Below, piece by piece: positions 1-8,925 of a stretch of DNA of 64,000 nucleotides. The stretch lies in the NCBI RefSeq assembly GCF_006716115.1, contig NZ_VFOO01000001.1:930001-994000 (forward strand). Reading direction: 5' to 3'. Within the stretch, counting starts at the first letter, position 1; each line of letters starts with the position of its first letter. The notes below the pieces were generated by a model that did not search any database, was not told the DNA's origin, and saw only the letters and a list, made by a program, of their open reading frames with translations. The stretch is from Subtercola boreus (lineage in GTDB: Bacteria > Actinomycetota > Actinomycetes > Actinomycetales > Microbacteriaceae). The position numbers and the translations under genes were made by a program.

Positions 1-495
1 CGCGGGGCGTTCCTCTCCGGCCGCTACGGCCAGGTCTTCGACGAGATCGTCGCGGTGAAGGAGGCGTGCCGCCGCGCCGACGGCAGCTTCGCCCACCTCA
101 AGGTGATCCTCGAGACGGGGGAACTGAACACCTACGACAACGTGCGCCGGGCATCCTGGCTGTCGATCCTCGCCGGCGGAGACTTCATCAAGACGTCGAC
201 CGGAAAGGTCGCGCCCGCTGCGACTCTGCCGGTCACCCTGCTCATGCTCGAGGTGGTGCGGGACTGGCACCGTCTGACGGGCGAGAAGATCGGCGTGAAG
301 CCGGCCGGCGGCATCCGAACGTCGAAAGACGCGATCAAATACCTGGTCGCCGTCGCCGAGACCGCGGGGGAGGAGTGGCTGCAGCCGCACCTGTTCCGGT
401 TCGGCGCGTCGAGCCTGCTGAACGACGTGCTGCTGCAGCGCCAGAAGCTCGCCACAGGCCACTACTCCGGCGCCGACTACGTCACCATCGACTGA
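1..495 (+). CDS. deoC: Deoxyribose-phosphate aldolase, 5' truncated by window edge
   Basis: Cytosolic class I aldolase that splits 2-deoxyribose-5-phosphate into acetaldehyde and glyceraldehyde-3-phosphate in deoxynucleoside catabolism. Frame 1 is open from the first base to the TGA, giving 164 visible residues; the N-terminus lies outside the window. GDFIKTSTGK at about visible residue 60-69 carries the Schiff-base lysine, and IGVKPAGGIRTS near residue 100 carries the second active-site lysine of the family. The next gene, an aldehyde dehydrogenase, starts 12 bases downstream, so the acetaldehyde made here could be oxidised by its neighbour (inference from context). Confidence 0.95.
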   Translation, partial: RGAFLSGRYGQVFDEIVAVKEACRRADGSFAHLKVILETGELNTYDNVRRASWLSILAGGDFIKTSTGKVAPAATLPVTLLMLEVVRDWHRLTGEKIGVKPAGGIRTSKDAIKYLVAVAETAGEEWLQPHLFRFGASSLLNDVLLQRQKLATGHYSGADYVTID

Positions 496-507
496 GAGAA
501 CCGTCAC

Positions 508-2064
508 ATGTCATTTCTGGAATATGCCCCGGCACCCGAGTCGACCGCCTTGCTGAACCTGCAGTCGGAGTACGGCCTCTTCATCGACGGTTCGTTCAGG
601 GCTGGGTCCGCGCCCTCGTTCTCGACCATCTCGCCCGCAACCGAGAAGCACATCGCGACCATTGCGTCGGCGTCCTCCGCCGATGTGGATGCCGCGGTCA
701 GCGCCGCGCGCCGCGCCTACGATACGACGTGGTCACGTCTCTCCGGTCGCGACCGGGGCAAGTACCTGTTCCGCATCGCGCGCCTGGTGCAGGAGCGGGC
801 CCGCGAGCTCGCGGTCGCCGAAAGCCTCGACAACGGCAAGCCGATCAAGGAGAGTCGCGACGTCGACGTTCCGCTCGTCGCTGCCTGGTTCTTCTACTAC
901 GCGGGCTGGGCCGACAAACTCGACCACGCGGGCCTCGGAGCCGACCCCCGCGCCCTGGGTGTGGCCGCGCAGGTCATCCCGTGGAACTTCCCCCTGCTGA
1001 TGCTGGCGTGGAAGATCGCGCCCGCCCTGGCCGCCGGCAACACCGTGGTGCTGAAGCCGGCCGAGACGACGCCGCTCACCGCGCTGCTGTTCGCGGAGAT
1101 CGTGCAGCAGGCCGGGCTGCCCGCCGGAGTGGTCAACATCATCACGGGAGCGGGTTCCACCGGGCGAGACCTGGTGAATCATCCGGACGTCAACAAGGTC
1201 GCCTTCACCGGCTCGACTTCGGTGGGCCGCGAGATCGCCCGGTCTCTGGCCGGGACCTCGAAGAAGCTCACCCTCGAACTCGGCGGCAAGGGCGCGAACA
1301 TCGTCTTCGACGACGCCCCCATCGACGAGGCCGTCGAAGGCATCGTGCGCGGCATCTTCTTCAACCAGGGTCACGTCTGCTGCGCCGGATCGCGGCTGCT
1401 CGTGCAGGAGAGCATCCACGACGAGGTCGTCGACCGCCTCAAGGAGCGGCTCTCGACGTTGCGCGTGGGGGACCCGCTCGACAAGAACACCGACGTCGGG
1501 GCGATCAATTCGGCTGAACAGCTCGCCCGCATCCGGGAGCTGTCGGACATCGGCGAGGCGGAAGGTGCTTCGCGCTGGAGCCCGGCGTGCGACCTCCCCG
1601 CGGACGGATTCTGGTTCGCGCCGACGATCTTCACGAACGTGTCGACGGCATCGCGCATCGCGCGCGACGAGATCTTCGGGCCGGTGCTCTCGATCCTGTC
1701 GTTCAGAACGCCCGCCGAGGCAGTCGCCAAGGCGAACAACACGCCCTACGGTCTGTCGGCTGGCATCTGGAGCAGCAACGGGTCGCGGGTGCTGGCGGTT
1801 GCCGACAAGCTGCGTGCCGGCGTCGTCTGGGCGAACACGTTCAACCAGTTCGACCCGTCCTCGCCGTTCGGCGGATACAAGGAGTCGGGCTACGGCCGCG
1901 AAGGCGGCAAGCAGGGGCTCGCGGCGTACCTCGCCCCGGCCGCTTCATCGCGCGGAGCGGAGGAACGGGCATCCGTTGCCGCCGAGATCGACAGCGGGAA
2001 CGTCGAGTCGCCTGCTGCCAGCTCCACCTCCACCACCACCACGACCGAAGGATCGAGCAAATGA
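508..2064 (+). CDS. NAD(P)-dependent aldehyde dehydrogenase
   Basis: Complete 518-residue aldehyde dehydrogenase. The general-base glutamate sits in LTLELGGKGAN (about E257) and the nucleophilic cysteine in NQGHVCCAGS (about C291). The substrate-binding WNFPL motif and the FGPVLS segment near the C-terminus are also present. The last 40 or so residues are a Ser/Thr/Glu-rich tail ending in a run of threonines, unusual for the family. The gene sits between deoC and a second, shortened aldehyde-dehydrogenase homologue whose ATG overlaps its stop codon. Acetaldehyde from DeoC is a plausible substrate (inference). Confidence 0.93.
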   Translation: MSFLEYAPAPESTALLNLQSEYGLFIDGSFRAGSAPSFSTISPATEKHIATIASASSADVDAAVSAARRAYDTTWSRLSGRDRGKYLFRIARLVQERARELAVAESLDNGKPIKESRDVDVPLVAAWFFYYAGWADKLDHAGLGADPRALGVAAQVIPWNFPLLMLAWKIAPALAAGNTVVLKPAETTPLTALLFAEIVQQAGLPAGVVNIITGAGSTGRDLVNHPDVNKVAFTGSTSVGREIARSLAGTSKKLTLELGGKGANIVFDDAPIDEAVEGIVRGIFFNQGHVCCAGSRLLVQESIHDEVVDRLKERLSTLRVGDPLDKNTDVGAINSAEQLARIRELSDIGEAEGASRWSPACDLPADGFWFAPTIFTNVSTASRIARDEIFGPVLSILSFRTPAEAVAKANNTPYGLSAGIWSSNGSRVLAVADKLRAGVVWANTFNQFDPSSPFGGYKESGYGREGGKQGLAAYLAPAASSRGAEERASVAAEIDSGNVESPAASSTSTTTTTEGSSK

Positions 2065-2921
2065 GCCACCTCGCCGTGCCGAAGACCTACAAGCTGTACA
2101 TCGGTGGCAAATTCCCGCGGAGCGAATCCGGGCGCGTGTACGAGATCCTCGGGGCGTCGGGTGAGTTCCTCGCCAACGCCGCCCAGGCCTCCCGCAAGGA
2201 TGCCCGCGACGCTGTCGTCGCAGCACGCGCGGCCGTCTCGGGCTGGTCGAAGGCGACCGGGTACAACCGCGGACAGGTGCTCTACCGCATCGCCGAACTC
2301 CTCGAAGGCCGGAGGGCCCAGTTCGTCGACGAGATCGTGCAGGCCGAGGGGGTGTCGACTGCTGCCGCCGGGGAACAGGTCGACGAGGCGATCGACCGCT
2401 GGATCTGGTACGCCGGCTGGGCCGACAAGTACGTGCAGGTCGCGGGCAACGCCAACGCGGTCTCCGGCCCCTACTTCAACATCTCCGTGCCGGAGCCGAC
2501 GGGCGTTGTGGCGATCGTCGCGCCGCAGTCGACCTCGCTGGTCGGGTTCGTCAGCGCTGTCGCCCCTGCACTCGTGGCCGGCAACACGGTGGTGGTGATC
2601 GCGTCAGAGCGGCTGCCGCTGTCGGCGATCAGCCTGGCCGAGGTGCTCGCGACGAGCGACGTCCCCGGGGGTGTCGTGAACATCCTGACCGGATCGCCCG
2701 CCGAGATCGCGCCCTGGCTGGCCTCACACGCCGACGTGAACGCTCTCGACCTGGTGGGTGCCGGCGCGCTCGACTGGGTGCAGCTTCAGATCGACGCGGC
2801 CGAAACCCTCAAGAGGGTCTTCCCGCCCGAGCAGGGTGCGGACGCTGCTGCGCCCTCGCTCGCGCGCATCGTCGGGTTCACCGAGACGAAGACGGTCTGG
2901 CACACGAAATCGATGATCTGA
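2061..2921 (+). CDS. Aldehyde-dehydrogenase-like protein lacking the catalytic domain
   Basis: A 286-residue protein from the ATG at 2061, which overlaps the upstream stop as ATGA. It aligns with the N-terminal and cofactor-binding part of aldehyde dehydrogenases (YIGGKFPRSESGR near the start, VAIVAPQSTSLVG in place of WNFP, GGVVNILTG). It lacks both the ELGGK glutamate and the cysteine loop and is about half the usual length. The reading frame is clean and the protein ends naturally, so it is not an obvious frameshift product. It may be a non-catalytic partner of the full-length enzyme encoded just upstream; that role is inference. Confidence 0.85.
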   Translation: MSHLAVPKTYKLYIGGKFPRSESGRVYEILGASGEFLANAAQASRKDARDAVVAARAAVSGWSKATGYNRGQVLYRIAELLEGRRAQFVDEIVQAEGVSTAAAGEQVDEAIDRWIWYAGWADKYVQVAGNANAVSGPYFNISVPEPTGVVAIVAPQSTSLVGFVSAVAPALVAGNTVVVIASERLPLSAISLAEVLATSDVPGGVVNILTGSPAEIAPWLASHADVNALDLVGAGALDWVQLQIDAAETLKRVFPPEQGADAAAPSLARIVGFTETKTVWHTKSMI

Positions 2922-2925
2922 GGGC

Positions 2926-3471
2926 TCAGCCCCTCGTCTGCAGCACGTAGATCGCCAGGTCATGCCGCACCCCGGCGACGGGGAACGATTTCGGGCGTAC
3001 CCGCTGCAGTCTGAATCCGAGGCGCTCGGCGACCCGGCGACTGCGGTGGTTGCCTGTCGCCGCGTGGATCTCCACCCTCTCGACGCCCTCAGCGGCGAGC
3101 TGAGCGATCGTCGCCCTACACGCGCGCGTCACCGCGCCGCGGCCCTCGAAGGCGGCGTCGATCCAGTAGCCGAGTTCCGCCAGGCCGAGCTGTCGATCGA
3201 TTCGGCAGGTGACCGACCCGATCGCTTCGCCCTCGAACCTCAGCACCGTCGGAAGGCTGCGGCCGTCCGCCCAGTCGGACAGCAAGGCCCTGGTGTAGCT
3301 CGCCAGTCCGTCCCGGGTCTGCTCGCCCTGCGCCCACGGCTCCCATTCGCGGAGGCGCGCGAGATTTGCGAGTGTGAGCGCGAGCATTTCGTCGACGGTT
3401 TCAAGGTCGCGCAGCACGAGGTCGAATCCGTCACCGAGGTCGTGCGGGAGAAACGCCACCGGCCGAGTCAT
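2926..3471 (-). CDS. GNAT family N-acetyltransferase (RimJ/RimL type)
   Basis: A 181-residue acetyltransferase. The pattern FEGEAIGSVTCRID, then LGYWIDAAFEGRGAVTRA, then ERVEIHAATGNHRSRRVAERLGF is typical of RimJ/RimL-like enzymes that move an acetyl group from acetyl-CoA to an amine. The glycine-containing acetyl-CoA loop is EGRGAVTRA rather than the usual QxxGxG/A. A purine-rich GAGAGGATGGAAAG stretch precedes the ATG. It converges on the preceding aldehyde dehydrogenase operon with only 4 bases between stops. Substrate unknown. Confidence 0.88.
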   Translation of the reverse strand: MTRPVAFLPHDLGDGFDLVLRDLETVDEMLALTLANLARLREWEPWAQGEQTRDGLASYTRALLSDWADGRSLPTVLRFEGEAIGSVTCRIDRQLGLAELGYWIDAAFEGRGAVTRACRATIAQLAAEGVERVEIHAATGNHRSRRVAERLGFRLQRVRPKSFPVAGVRHDLAIYVLQTRG

Positions 3472-3569
3472 CTTTCCATCCTCTCGCGCCGGGCACGGAT
3501 TCGCAGGGCTCAGCCGGAAAATTGAGCCTAAGTTGAGGCAATGTCAGTGGTTGGTGTTTGACTGTAGAC

Positions 3570-5375
3570 ATGAACCAGCCAGCCGCTCCCGCACCCGACT
3601 TTACGTCGGTGGTGTCGTGGGTTCTGGATGCCCGGCGGGGGTTTGACGCGTTGTTGGCGTCGGGCGGTGGGGCTGCCGCGCCCTGCGGGCTTGCCGACGA
3701 CGCCTTGGTGGCGGCTGTGGTGCAGGTGGAGTCGTTGGGCCGGATCATGGATGGGTTGCGGGTGCGGATGGCTGGGGAGGTGGCGGCTCGTTCTGCTGCG
3801 GAGTTCGGGGCGGAGGGTCTTGCCCGGTCGCACAACGTGCGGTCGGTCCCGAAGTTCTTGGCGGCGATCACCGGTGCACGGGCGGAGACGATCATGTCCA
3901 GGATGAAGCTCGCCTCCCAGGTGCACACGAGCATGTCGTTGGTGGGGTTGCCGAACCCGCCTCGTTTCCCTCAGGTTGCGGAGGCGCTGGCCCGTGGCGA
4001 TCTGGGGGTGGATGCGGCGACGTCGATTACGCGGCGTCTCTCGGAGGCCGCGGCGAAGATCGGTTTCACGGAGGAGGTCTCTGAGGCTGAGGCTAGCCTC
4101 GTGGCGTTGGCGCAGCAGACGTCGGGTAGTTTCGGGTATTCCGCGAATCAGGTGGATGATCTGGCTATCCGGTGCCGGGAACACCTCGACCCCGACGGTG
4201 CTGAACCCCGCGAGGCGGACCTCCACGAGAAACGCTACCTGGAGTTGAAGGCGCACCGTTCGGGGATGACGTCGATCCGGGGCCTGTTGTCGCCGTCGAT
4301 GGCGGCGATCGTCGCGTCGGCGTTGGAGCCGCATACGTCACCCCGTATCGTCGCGTTCGAGTCTGACCTATCCAACGCAGCCGACCCGTCGGCGCCCGGC
4401 GATACCCCGATCGACGGCTTGACCGCGGACACCCGCACCACGGGTCAGAAACGTGTCGATGCGCTCGTGAACCTCCTCCAGGTCGCAGCCGCCGGGCCGG
4501 AGATGCCGCGCCTCAACGGTGCCGCACCGACCGTGAACCTCCACGCCTCCTTGGAAGACGTCGTCACCGGGCGCGGCATTGGGTGGATCGACGGCCTGAC
4601 CGCGCCCGTCCCATACTCGACCGTCGAGGCGCTGCTGTGTCACGGGGATGTGATCACGACCCTGTTCGGCGAACACGGGCAGGTGTTGCAGCATGGGAAG
4701 ACCCGCCGCCTGTTCACCGCCGCACAGAACCGGGCCCTCGCAGCACGGGACGGCGGGTGTGTGTGGCCGGGCTGCGACGCACCCCCATCCTGGTGCGAAA
4801 GTCACCATGTCGACGGGTGGCAATCCGACACCCACCCCGGCGGGCTGACCGACATCGACAACGGGGCGCTGCTCTGCCACTTCCACCACACGAACGTGCA
4901 CAAAACACACTGGAAACTCACCATCCGAAACGGCACCCCACACCTCATCCCACCCGACTGGCTCGACTGGACCCAAACCCCCAGGCCCTGCCAACAAAAC
5001 CGGGCCAGACAACGAACCGGCCACCACCCACCCGGCCCGCACAACCCCGCCCGGCACCGCCCACCCCCGACCCCACCACCCACCCGGCAACCGAGCGACC
5101 TTCCAGCCAGCGACCCTCCCCGCAACGACCCCCGCCCCGGCCACCCACAGCCCGGCGGCCCTCACCCCGGCGACCCTCAAGACGGCCACCTTCGATCCGG
5201 TGACCCTCGATCCGGCCACACTCAAACCGGTGACCCTCAGCCTGGCGACTCCCGACCTGGCCACCCTCAGCCCCGCGAGCCTCGACTGGGCGACCCTCTA
5301 TCCGGCGAGCCTCGATCGAGCGACCCGCAACCGACCGAATGGTGGCTCGAACACCGCCAAAGCGACACCGGGTAG
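3570..5375 (+). CDS. HNH endonuclease with DUF222 domain (13E12 repeat family)
   Basis: A 601-residue protein from the ATG at 3570; an in-frame TTG at 3558 is the alternative, and neither has a clear ribosome site. The N-terminal part resembles the DUF222/13E12 domain common in multiple copies in actinobacteria. The HNH site is near residues 390-450: RDGGCVWPGCDAPPSWCE, then SHHVDGW and LCHFHHTNVH, with paired cysteines typical of zinc-stabilised HNH folds. After the HNH domain comes a proline-rich tail of about 140 residues that ends in pentapeptide repeats. Several codons (TTG, GGT, GTT) are commoner here than in neighbours, in line with horizontal spread of this family. Function not established. 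Confidence 0.88.
   Translation: MNQPAAPAPDFTSVVSWVLDARRGFDALLASGGGAAAPCGLADDALVAAVVQVESLGRIMDGLRVRMAGEVAARSAAEFGAEGLARSHNVRSVPKFLAAITGARAETIMSRMKLASQVHTSMSLVGLPNPPRFPQVAEALARGDLGVDAATSITRRLSEAAAKIGFTEEVSEAEASLVALAQQTSGSFGYSANQVDDLAIRCREHLDPDGAEPREADLHEKRYLELKAHRSGMTSIRGLLSPSMAAIVASALEPHTSPRIVAFESDLSNAADPSAPGDTPIDGLTADTRTTGQKRVDALVNLLQVAAAGPEMPRLNGAAPTVNLHASLEDVVTGRGIGWIDGLTAPVPYSTVEALLCHGDVITTLFGEHGQVLQHGKTRRLFTAAQNRALAARDGGCVWPGCDAPPSWCESHHVDGWQSDTHPGGLTDIDNGALLCHFHHTNVHKTHWKLTIRNGTPHLIPPDWLDWTQTPRPCQQNRARQRTGHHPPGPHNPARHRPPPTPPPTRQPSDLPASDPPRNDPRPGHPQPGGPHPGDPQDGHLRSGDPRSGHTQTGDPQPGDSRPGHPQPREPRLGDPLSGEPRSSDPQPTEWWLEHRQSDTG
5124..5333 (+). repeat. 15-bp tandem repeat array in HNH gene tail (about 14 units)
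   Basis: About fourteen consecutive degenerate 15-base units with consensus close to CCGGYGACCCTCRAN. They encode a Gly-[Asp/His]-Pro-x-[Pro/Ser] pentapeptide ladder at the C-terminus of the HNH protein. Units run head to tail without spacers, so this is a coding minisatellite and not a CRISPR array. Confidence 0.85.
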
Positions 5376-5684
5376 AACGACGCCGGTGCACGAAGCCCCG
5401 ATCCCAGCCACCCTGGCCGACCATCCACGGATCGTGCGCCGCCTGCCGTCCGCGCCACCGATCCAGCCACGCGCATCCAGAACCACACCCACCGACGGCA
5501 AGCCCGCAGGGCGCGGCAGCAGGAGCAGCACGGGCAACCCTGCGGACAACTCTGCGGTCGACCCTGCGGGCAACCGGGCGGCGCGACCACGCACGGCCCC
5601 GCGCGCCAGGCCGCGAACACCGAATCGCGTGCGACACCCGCGCCGGGACTCCCAACGCCCAGCCGACCGGCGTAGCCTGAACGG
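5376..5684 (+). other. Gene-free 309-bp stretch after the HNH gene
   Basis: No convincing gene. The stretch continues the proline/arginine-biased composition of the HNH tail in a shifted frame. Around 5535-5580 it holds imperfect 12-base units resembling CAACCCTGCGGA. It may be the decayed or frameshifted remainder of a longer HNH C-terminal tail (inference). Its end contains the promoter of the next gene. Confidence 0.5.
5673..5678 (+). promoter_or_regulatory. -10 box TAGCCT of a leaderless start
   Basis: TAGCCT ends 6 bases before the GTG at 5685, with no ribosome site between. That spacing fits transcription starting at the start codon. No clear -35 hexamer. Confidence 0.5.
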
Positions 5685-7271
5685 GTGACTACTGACAGAA
5701 CTGCTCTCGTGACCGGCGCCACGGGGTACATCGGCGGGCGCCTCGTGCCACGCCTGCTCGACGCGGGGTGGAAGGTGCGCGTTCTCGTGCGCTCGCCCCA
5801 GAAACTCGCTGACGTGCCATGGGGCCCGAACGTCGAGATCGTGCAGGGTGACCTGAGCGACCACGAGTCCCTCGCACGCGCGGGCGTGTTCGACGGCATC
5901 GACGTGCTCTACTACCTCGTGCACTCGATGGGCGGCAAAGGCAGCTTCGACGGAACCGAGCTTGCCTCGGCCCGCAATGTCGCCGAGCTAGCGTTGAAGG
6001 CCGACGTCAAGCGCATCGTCTACCTCGGCGGACTCCACCCGAAGGGCCAGAGCCTGTCGCGCCATCTCCGGTCGCGCGCGTCGGTGGGCAGCATCCTTCT
6101 GCAGTCCGGTGTTCCGACGATCGCCCTGCAGGCCGGCGTCGTCATCGGGTCGGGCTCGACGAGCTTCGAGATGATCCGGCACCTCACCGAAGTGCTGCCG
6201 TACATGCCCGCGCCGAAGTGGGTGCGCAACTTCATCCAGCCGATCGCGGTGCGCGACGTTCTGCACTACCTGCTGGGCGCTGCGGATGTCGCGGAGACCC
6301 TCAACCGCACCTTCGACATCGGCGGGCCCGATGTGCTGCGCTACGGGCAGATGATGAACGGCTACGCGGTCGAGGCGGGACTCCACCAGCGCCCGATCGC
6401 GCCGCTGCCGGTGCTGACCCCGTGGCTGGCTTCGCAGTGGGTGAACCTGGTGTCGCCGATCCCGCGCAATCTCGCGGTTCCGATCATCGAGTCGCTGCAG
6501 TTCGACTGCGTCGCCGCCGAGCAGGACATCAAGCAGTACGTGCCCGACCCGGTGGGTGGCCTCACGGGTTACCGCCGCGCGGTGCGTCTCGCTCTCGGCA
6601 AGATGCGCGACGGCCAGGTGGAGACCAGCTGGCAGGACAGCTTCGTGCAGGGCGCCCCGAGCGACAACCTGCCGAGCGACCCAGACTGGGCCGGCCACAC
6701 GGTCTACACCGACGTGCAGGTGCGGGAGACGGATGCCCGGCCGGGCGATCTCTGGCGCGTCATCGAGGGCATCGGTGGAGACAACGGCTGGTACTCGTTC
6801 CCGATCGCCTGGGTGGCACGGGGTTGGATGGACAAGTTCGTCGGGGGAGTGGGCCTTCGTCGGGGCCGGCGAAACCCCGATCACCTGCACACCGGCGACG
6901 CTCTCGACTTCTGGCGGGTGGAGCAGATCAAGCGGGGCAGTTTCCTGCGTCTCCGCGCCGAGATGAAGGTGCCGGGCCTCGCCTGGCTCGAGATGACGGC
7001 GGCCCCGCGGGAGGGCGGCGGCTCGCGGTACACGCAGCGGGCGGTGTTCTTCCCCCGGGGACTCGGTGGCAGGCTCTACTGGTACTCGATCCTCCCGTTC
7101 CACGGGTTCATCTTCCCGGGGATGGCGAACCGCATCACCGAGACGGCGGTGAAGGAGGCGCAACGCAAGAACGAGCATCCGGGGCCGGTGAAGAAGGTGC
7201 CGGTCGAGAAGGCGGACACCGCTGAAACCGTGAACACGACGGATACTGCAGGCACTGCTGACACACTATGA
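5685..7271 (+). CDS. SDR-type NAD(P)-binding protein with C-terminal DUF2867
   Basis: A 528-residue protein. Its N-terminal half is an atypical short-chain dehydrogenase/epimerase: the nucleotide loop is TGATGYIGGRL (about residues 9-19), followed by RVLVRSPQKL and a YYLVHSMGG segment. The C-terminal half fits DUF2867 (START-like), with conserved GDLWRVIEGIGG, WYSFPIAW and LRLRAEMKVPGLAWLE. This fusion is common in actinobacteria and its substrate is not known. The tail after about residue 500 is a Thr/Ala-rich low-complexity run. Confidence 0.88.
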   Translation: MTTDRTALVTGATGYIGGRLVPRLLDAGWKVRVLVRSPQKLADVPWGPNVEIVQGDLSDHESLARAGVFDGIDVLYYLVHSMGGKGSFDGTELASARNVAELALKADVKRIVYLGGLHPKGQSLSRHLRSRASVGSILLQSGVPTIALQAGVVIGSGSTSFEMIRHLTEVLPYMPAPKWVRNFIQPIAVRDVLHYLLGAADVAETLNRTFDIGGPDVLRYGQMMNGYAVEAGLHQRPIAPLPVLTPWLASQWVNLVSPIPRNLAVPIIESLQFDCVAAEQDIKQYVPDPVGGLTGYRRAVRLALGKMRDGQVETSWQDSFVQGAPSDNLPSDPDWAGHTVYTDVQVRETDARPGDLWRVIEGIGGDNGWYSFPIAWVARGWMDKFVGGVGLRRGRRNPDHLHTGDALDFWRVEQIKRGSFLRLRAEMKVPGLAWLEMTAAPREGGGSRYTQRAVFFPRGLGGRLYWYSILPFHGFIFPGMANRITETAVKEAQRKNEHPGPVKKVPVEKADTAETVNTTDTAGTADTL

Positions 7272-7295
7272 CGAACGACCAACGGAGGCTCGCAC

Positions 7296-7874
7296 ATGCT
7301 CGAAAATCCCACCATCGTCTTTCTCGGTGACAGTCTCACCGCCGGTGCGGACTGGCAGAAGTACTTCGGCGACTACACCGTCCACAATCTGGGCGTGCCG
7401 GGTGACACGACCGATGGAGTGAAGGACAGGCTCGACGAGGTGGTCGCGCTGGATCCCGGCACCGTCGTGTTGCTGATCGGGGCGAACGACCTGGCGAAGC
7501 GCCGCTCGGTCGAGCACGTCGTGCAGAACATCGAGACGATCCTGGTGACGCTCCGGAACGAACTGCCCGACGCCGAGATCCTGCTGCAGTCGGTGATGCC
7601 GCGCGGCCACGAGTACGCGGCGGAGATCTGCGACATCAACCGGCACATCTGGCAGTTCGCTTCATCCGTCCGCACCCACTACCTCGACCTCTGGCCCGCA
7701 CTGGCGCTCGACGACGGCGAGTTGAACCCGGCCTACACGACCGATCGGCTGCACCTGAACGCCGAGGGGTACGAGGCCTGGCTCTCCGAGCTCGAGCCGG
7801 CCCTTGAGCGGGTGCACGGGCTGCCGCCGAAGAGCCGCCCGATCCGGCTGCCGGAGCTCCGCGGCGGGTTCTGA
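7296..7874 (+). CDS. SGNH/GDSL-family hydrolase
   Basis: A 192-residue SGNH hydrolase (lipase/esterase/acyl-thioesterase superfamily). The block I serine is in FLGDSLTAG (about residue 12), the block III asparagine in LLIGANDLAK, and the block V Asp-x-x-His in DRLHLNAEGY near residue 150. No signal peptide, so probably cytoplasmic. A GGAG ribosome site precedes the ATG, and the gene follows the SDR gene by 24 bases, so the two may be cotranscribed. Physiological substrate unknown. Confidence 0.9.
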   Translation: MLENPTIVFLGDSLTAGADWQKYFGDYTVHNLGVPGDTTDGVKDRLDEVVALDPGTVVLLIGANDLAKRRSVEHVVQNIETILVTLRNELPDAEILLQSVMPRGHEYAAEICDINRHIWQFASSVRTHYLDLWPALALDDGELNPAYTTDRLHLNAEGYEAWLSELEPALERVHGLPPKSRPIRLPELRGGF

Positions 7875-7908
7875 GCCGCGCGACACCGCCCAGAGCCGCC
7901 CCCGCCGC

Positions 7909-8925
7909 TCAGCCGAGTGCGTTGTGCGGCACCACCCCGACCGGCCGGGCCCCGACGATCCCGATGGCCCGGCTCGCGGCTGCGACCCCGGAGGCGCCGG
8001 CCCGCTCCAGCGCCGAACGCAATGCGTCGCCTGCTGCGTCGAGGGGCCTGTCTGCCGCCGTCCGCCCCGCGAACAGTCCGGCGAGGAACCCGGCGTCGAA
8101 CGCGTCGCCCGCCCCGGTCGTGTCCCGAGGTTCGGCCGGCACGCACGGGATGGGGATGCGCAACCCGCCGCCCCCGATGAGTGCGCCCTCCCGCCCGAGC
8201 GTCAGGGCGACCACGGGGAAGTGCTCGCTGAGGGCGTCCACGATTGCGGGGGCATCCGTCTGCCCGGTGAGTTCCCGCCCCTCGTCGAGGTTCGGGAACA
8301 GGATGTCGGCCCCGGAGGTCGCCGCGAGAAAGCCCTCCACTCCGTGGTCGACGATGAACCCCGACGATCCCGGATCGACCGAGACGGTGACCCCGTGCGC
8401 CTTGGCGCGTCGGATCAGGTCGGTGAACCCCTCGACGGGCTGCCCGCTGAACAGCGTGTAGCCGGTGAAGTGCAGGTGGGTCGCTGCGGCCAGCAGCGCA
8501 TCCGTGACGTCTGCCGGCGAGGTGTCGACGTTCGCACCCTTCTCCGTGAGCATGGTGCGGGTGTCGTCGACTCCGACGATCACGACGATGGTGCCTGTCG
8601 GCAGCACGCGTTCGCCTGCGAGGTGCGGGGTGACGCCCGCGTCGCGGAGGAGGTTGCCGTGCCGCACCGTGTCGGAGACGTTGGTGCGGCCGACGAAGTC
8701 CACGAGGGTGCCGAGCGATCCGAGCCAGGCGGCGGTGTTCGCTGCCGAGCCCCCCGCGCGCCGTTCGATGCTCGCCAGAGTGTCGGTGTCGCTCCGGATG
8801 CCCGACGTCGGCCGCACGATGATGTCGTCGAACACGTCACCGACGATCACGACCCGCACGTGCGGGTGCACGTCGCTCGTCGGATGCGCGGTGGCAGTGC
8901 TGCCGACGACATTGCCCTCACTCAC
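7909..8925 (-). CDS. psuK: PfkB-family carbohydrate kinase, probable pseudouridine kinase
   Basis: A ribokinase/PfkB-fold kinase of 338 residues from the GTG at 8925. That start overlaps the stop of psuG by 8 bases, indicating translational coupling; the frame extends upstream but would overlap psuG deeply. VIVGDVFDDIIVRP at the N-terminus, RAGGSAANTAAWLG and the C-terminal catalytic DTTGAGDAFDAGFLAGL are PfkB signatures. Pairing with pseudouridine-5'-phosphate glycosidase implies that it phosphorylates pseudouridine to feed that enzyme. The symbol therefore rests on gene context plus family. Confidence 0.88.
   Translation of the reverse strand: MSEGNVVGSTATAHPTSDVHPHVRVVIVGDVFDDIIVRPTSGIRSDTDTLASIERRAGGSAANTAAWLGSLGTLVDFVGRTNVSDTVRHGNLLRDAGVTPHLAGERVLPTGTIVVIVGVDDTRTMLTEKGANVDTSPADVTDALLAAATHLHFTGYTLFSGQPVEGFTDLIRRAKAHGVTVSVDPGSSGFIVDHGVEGFLAATSGADILFPNLDEGRELTGQTDAPAIVDALSEHFPVVALTLGREGALIGGGGLRIPIPCVPAEPRDTTGAGDAFDAGFLAGLFAGRTAADRPLDAAGDALRSALERAGASGVAAASRAIGIVGARPVGVVPHNALG

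Noticed and set aside
5124-5333. Possible CRISPR array
   Set aside because: Units are contiguous, without unique spacers, and are in frame with a protein.
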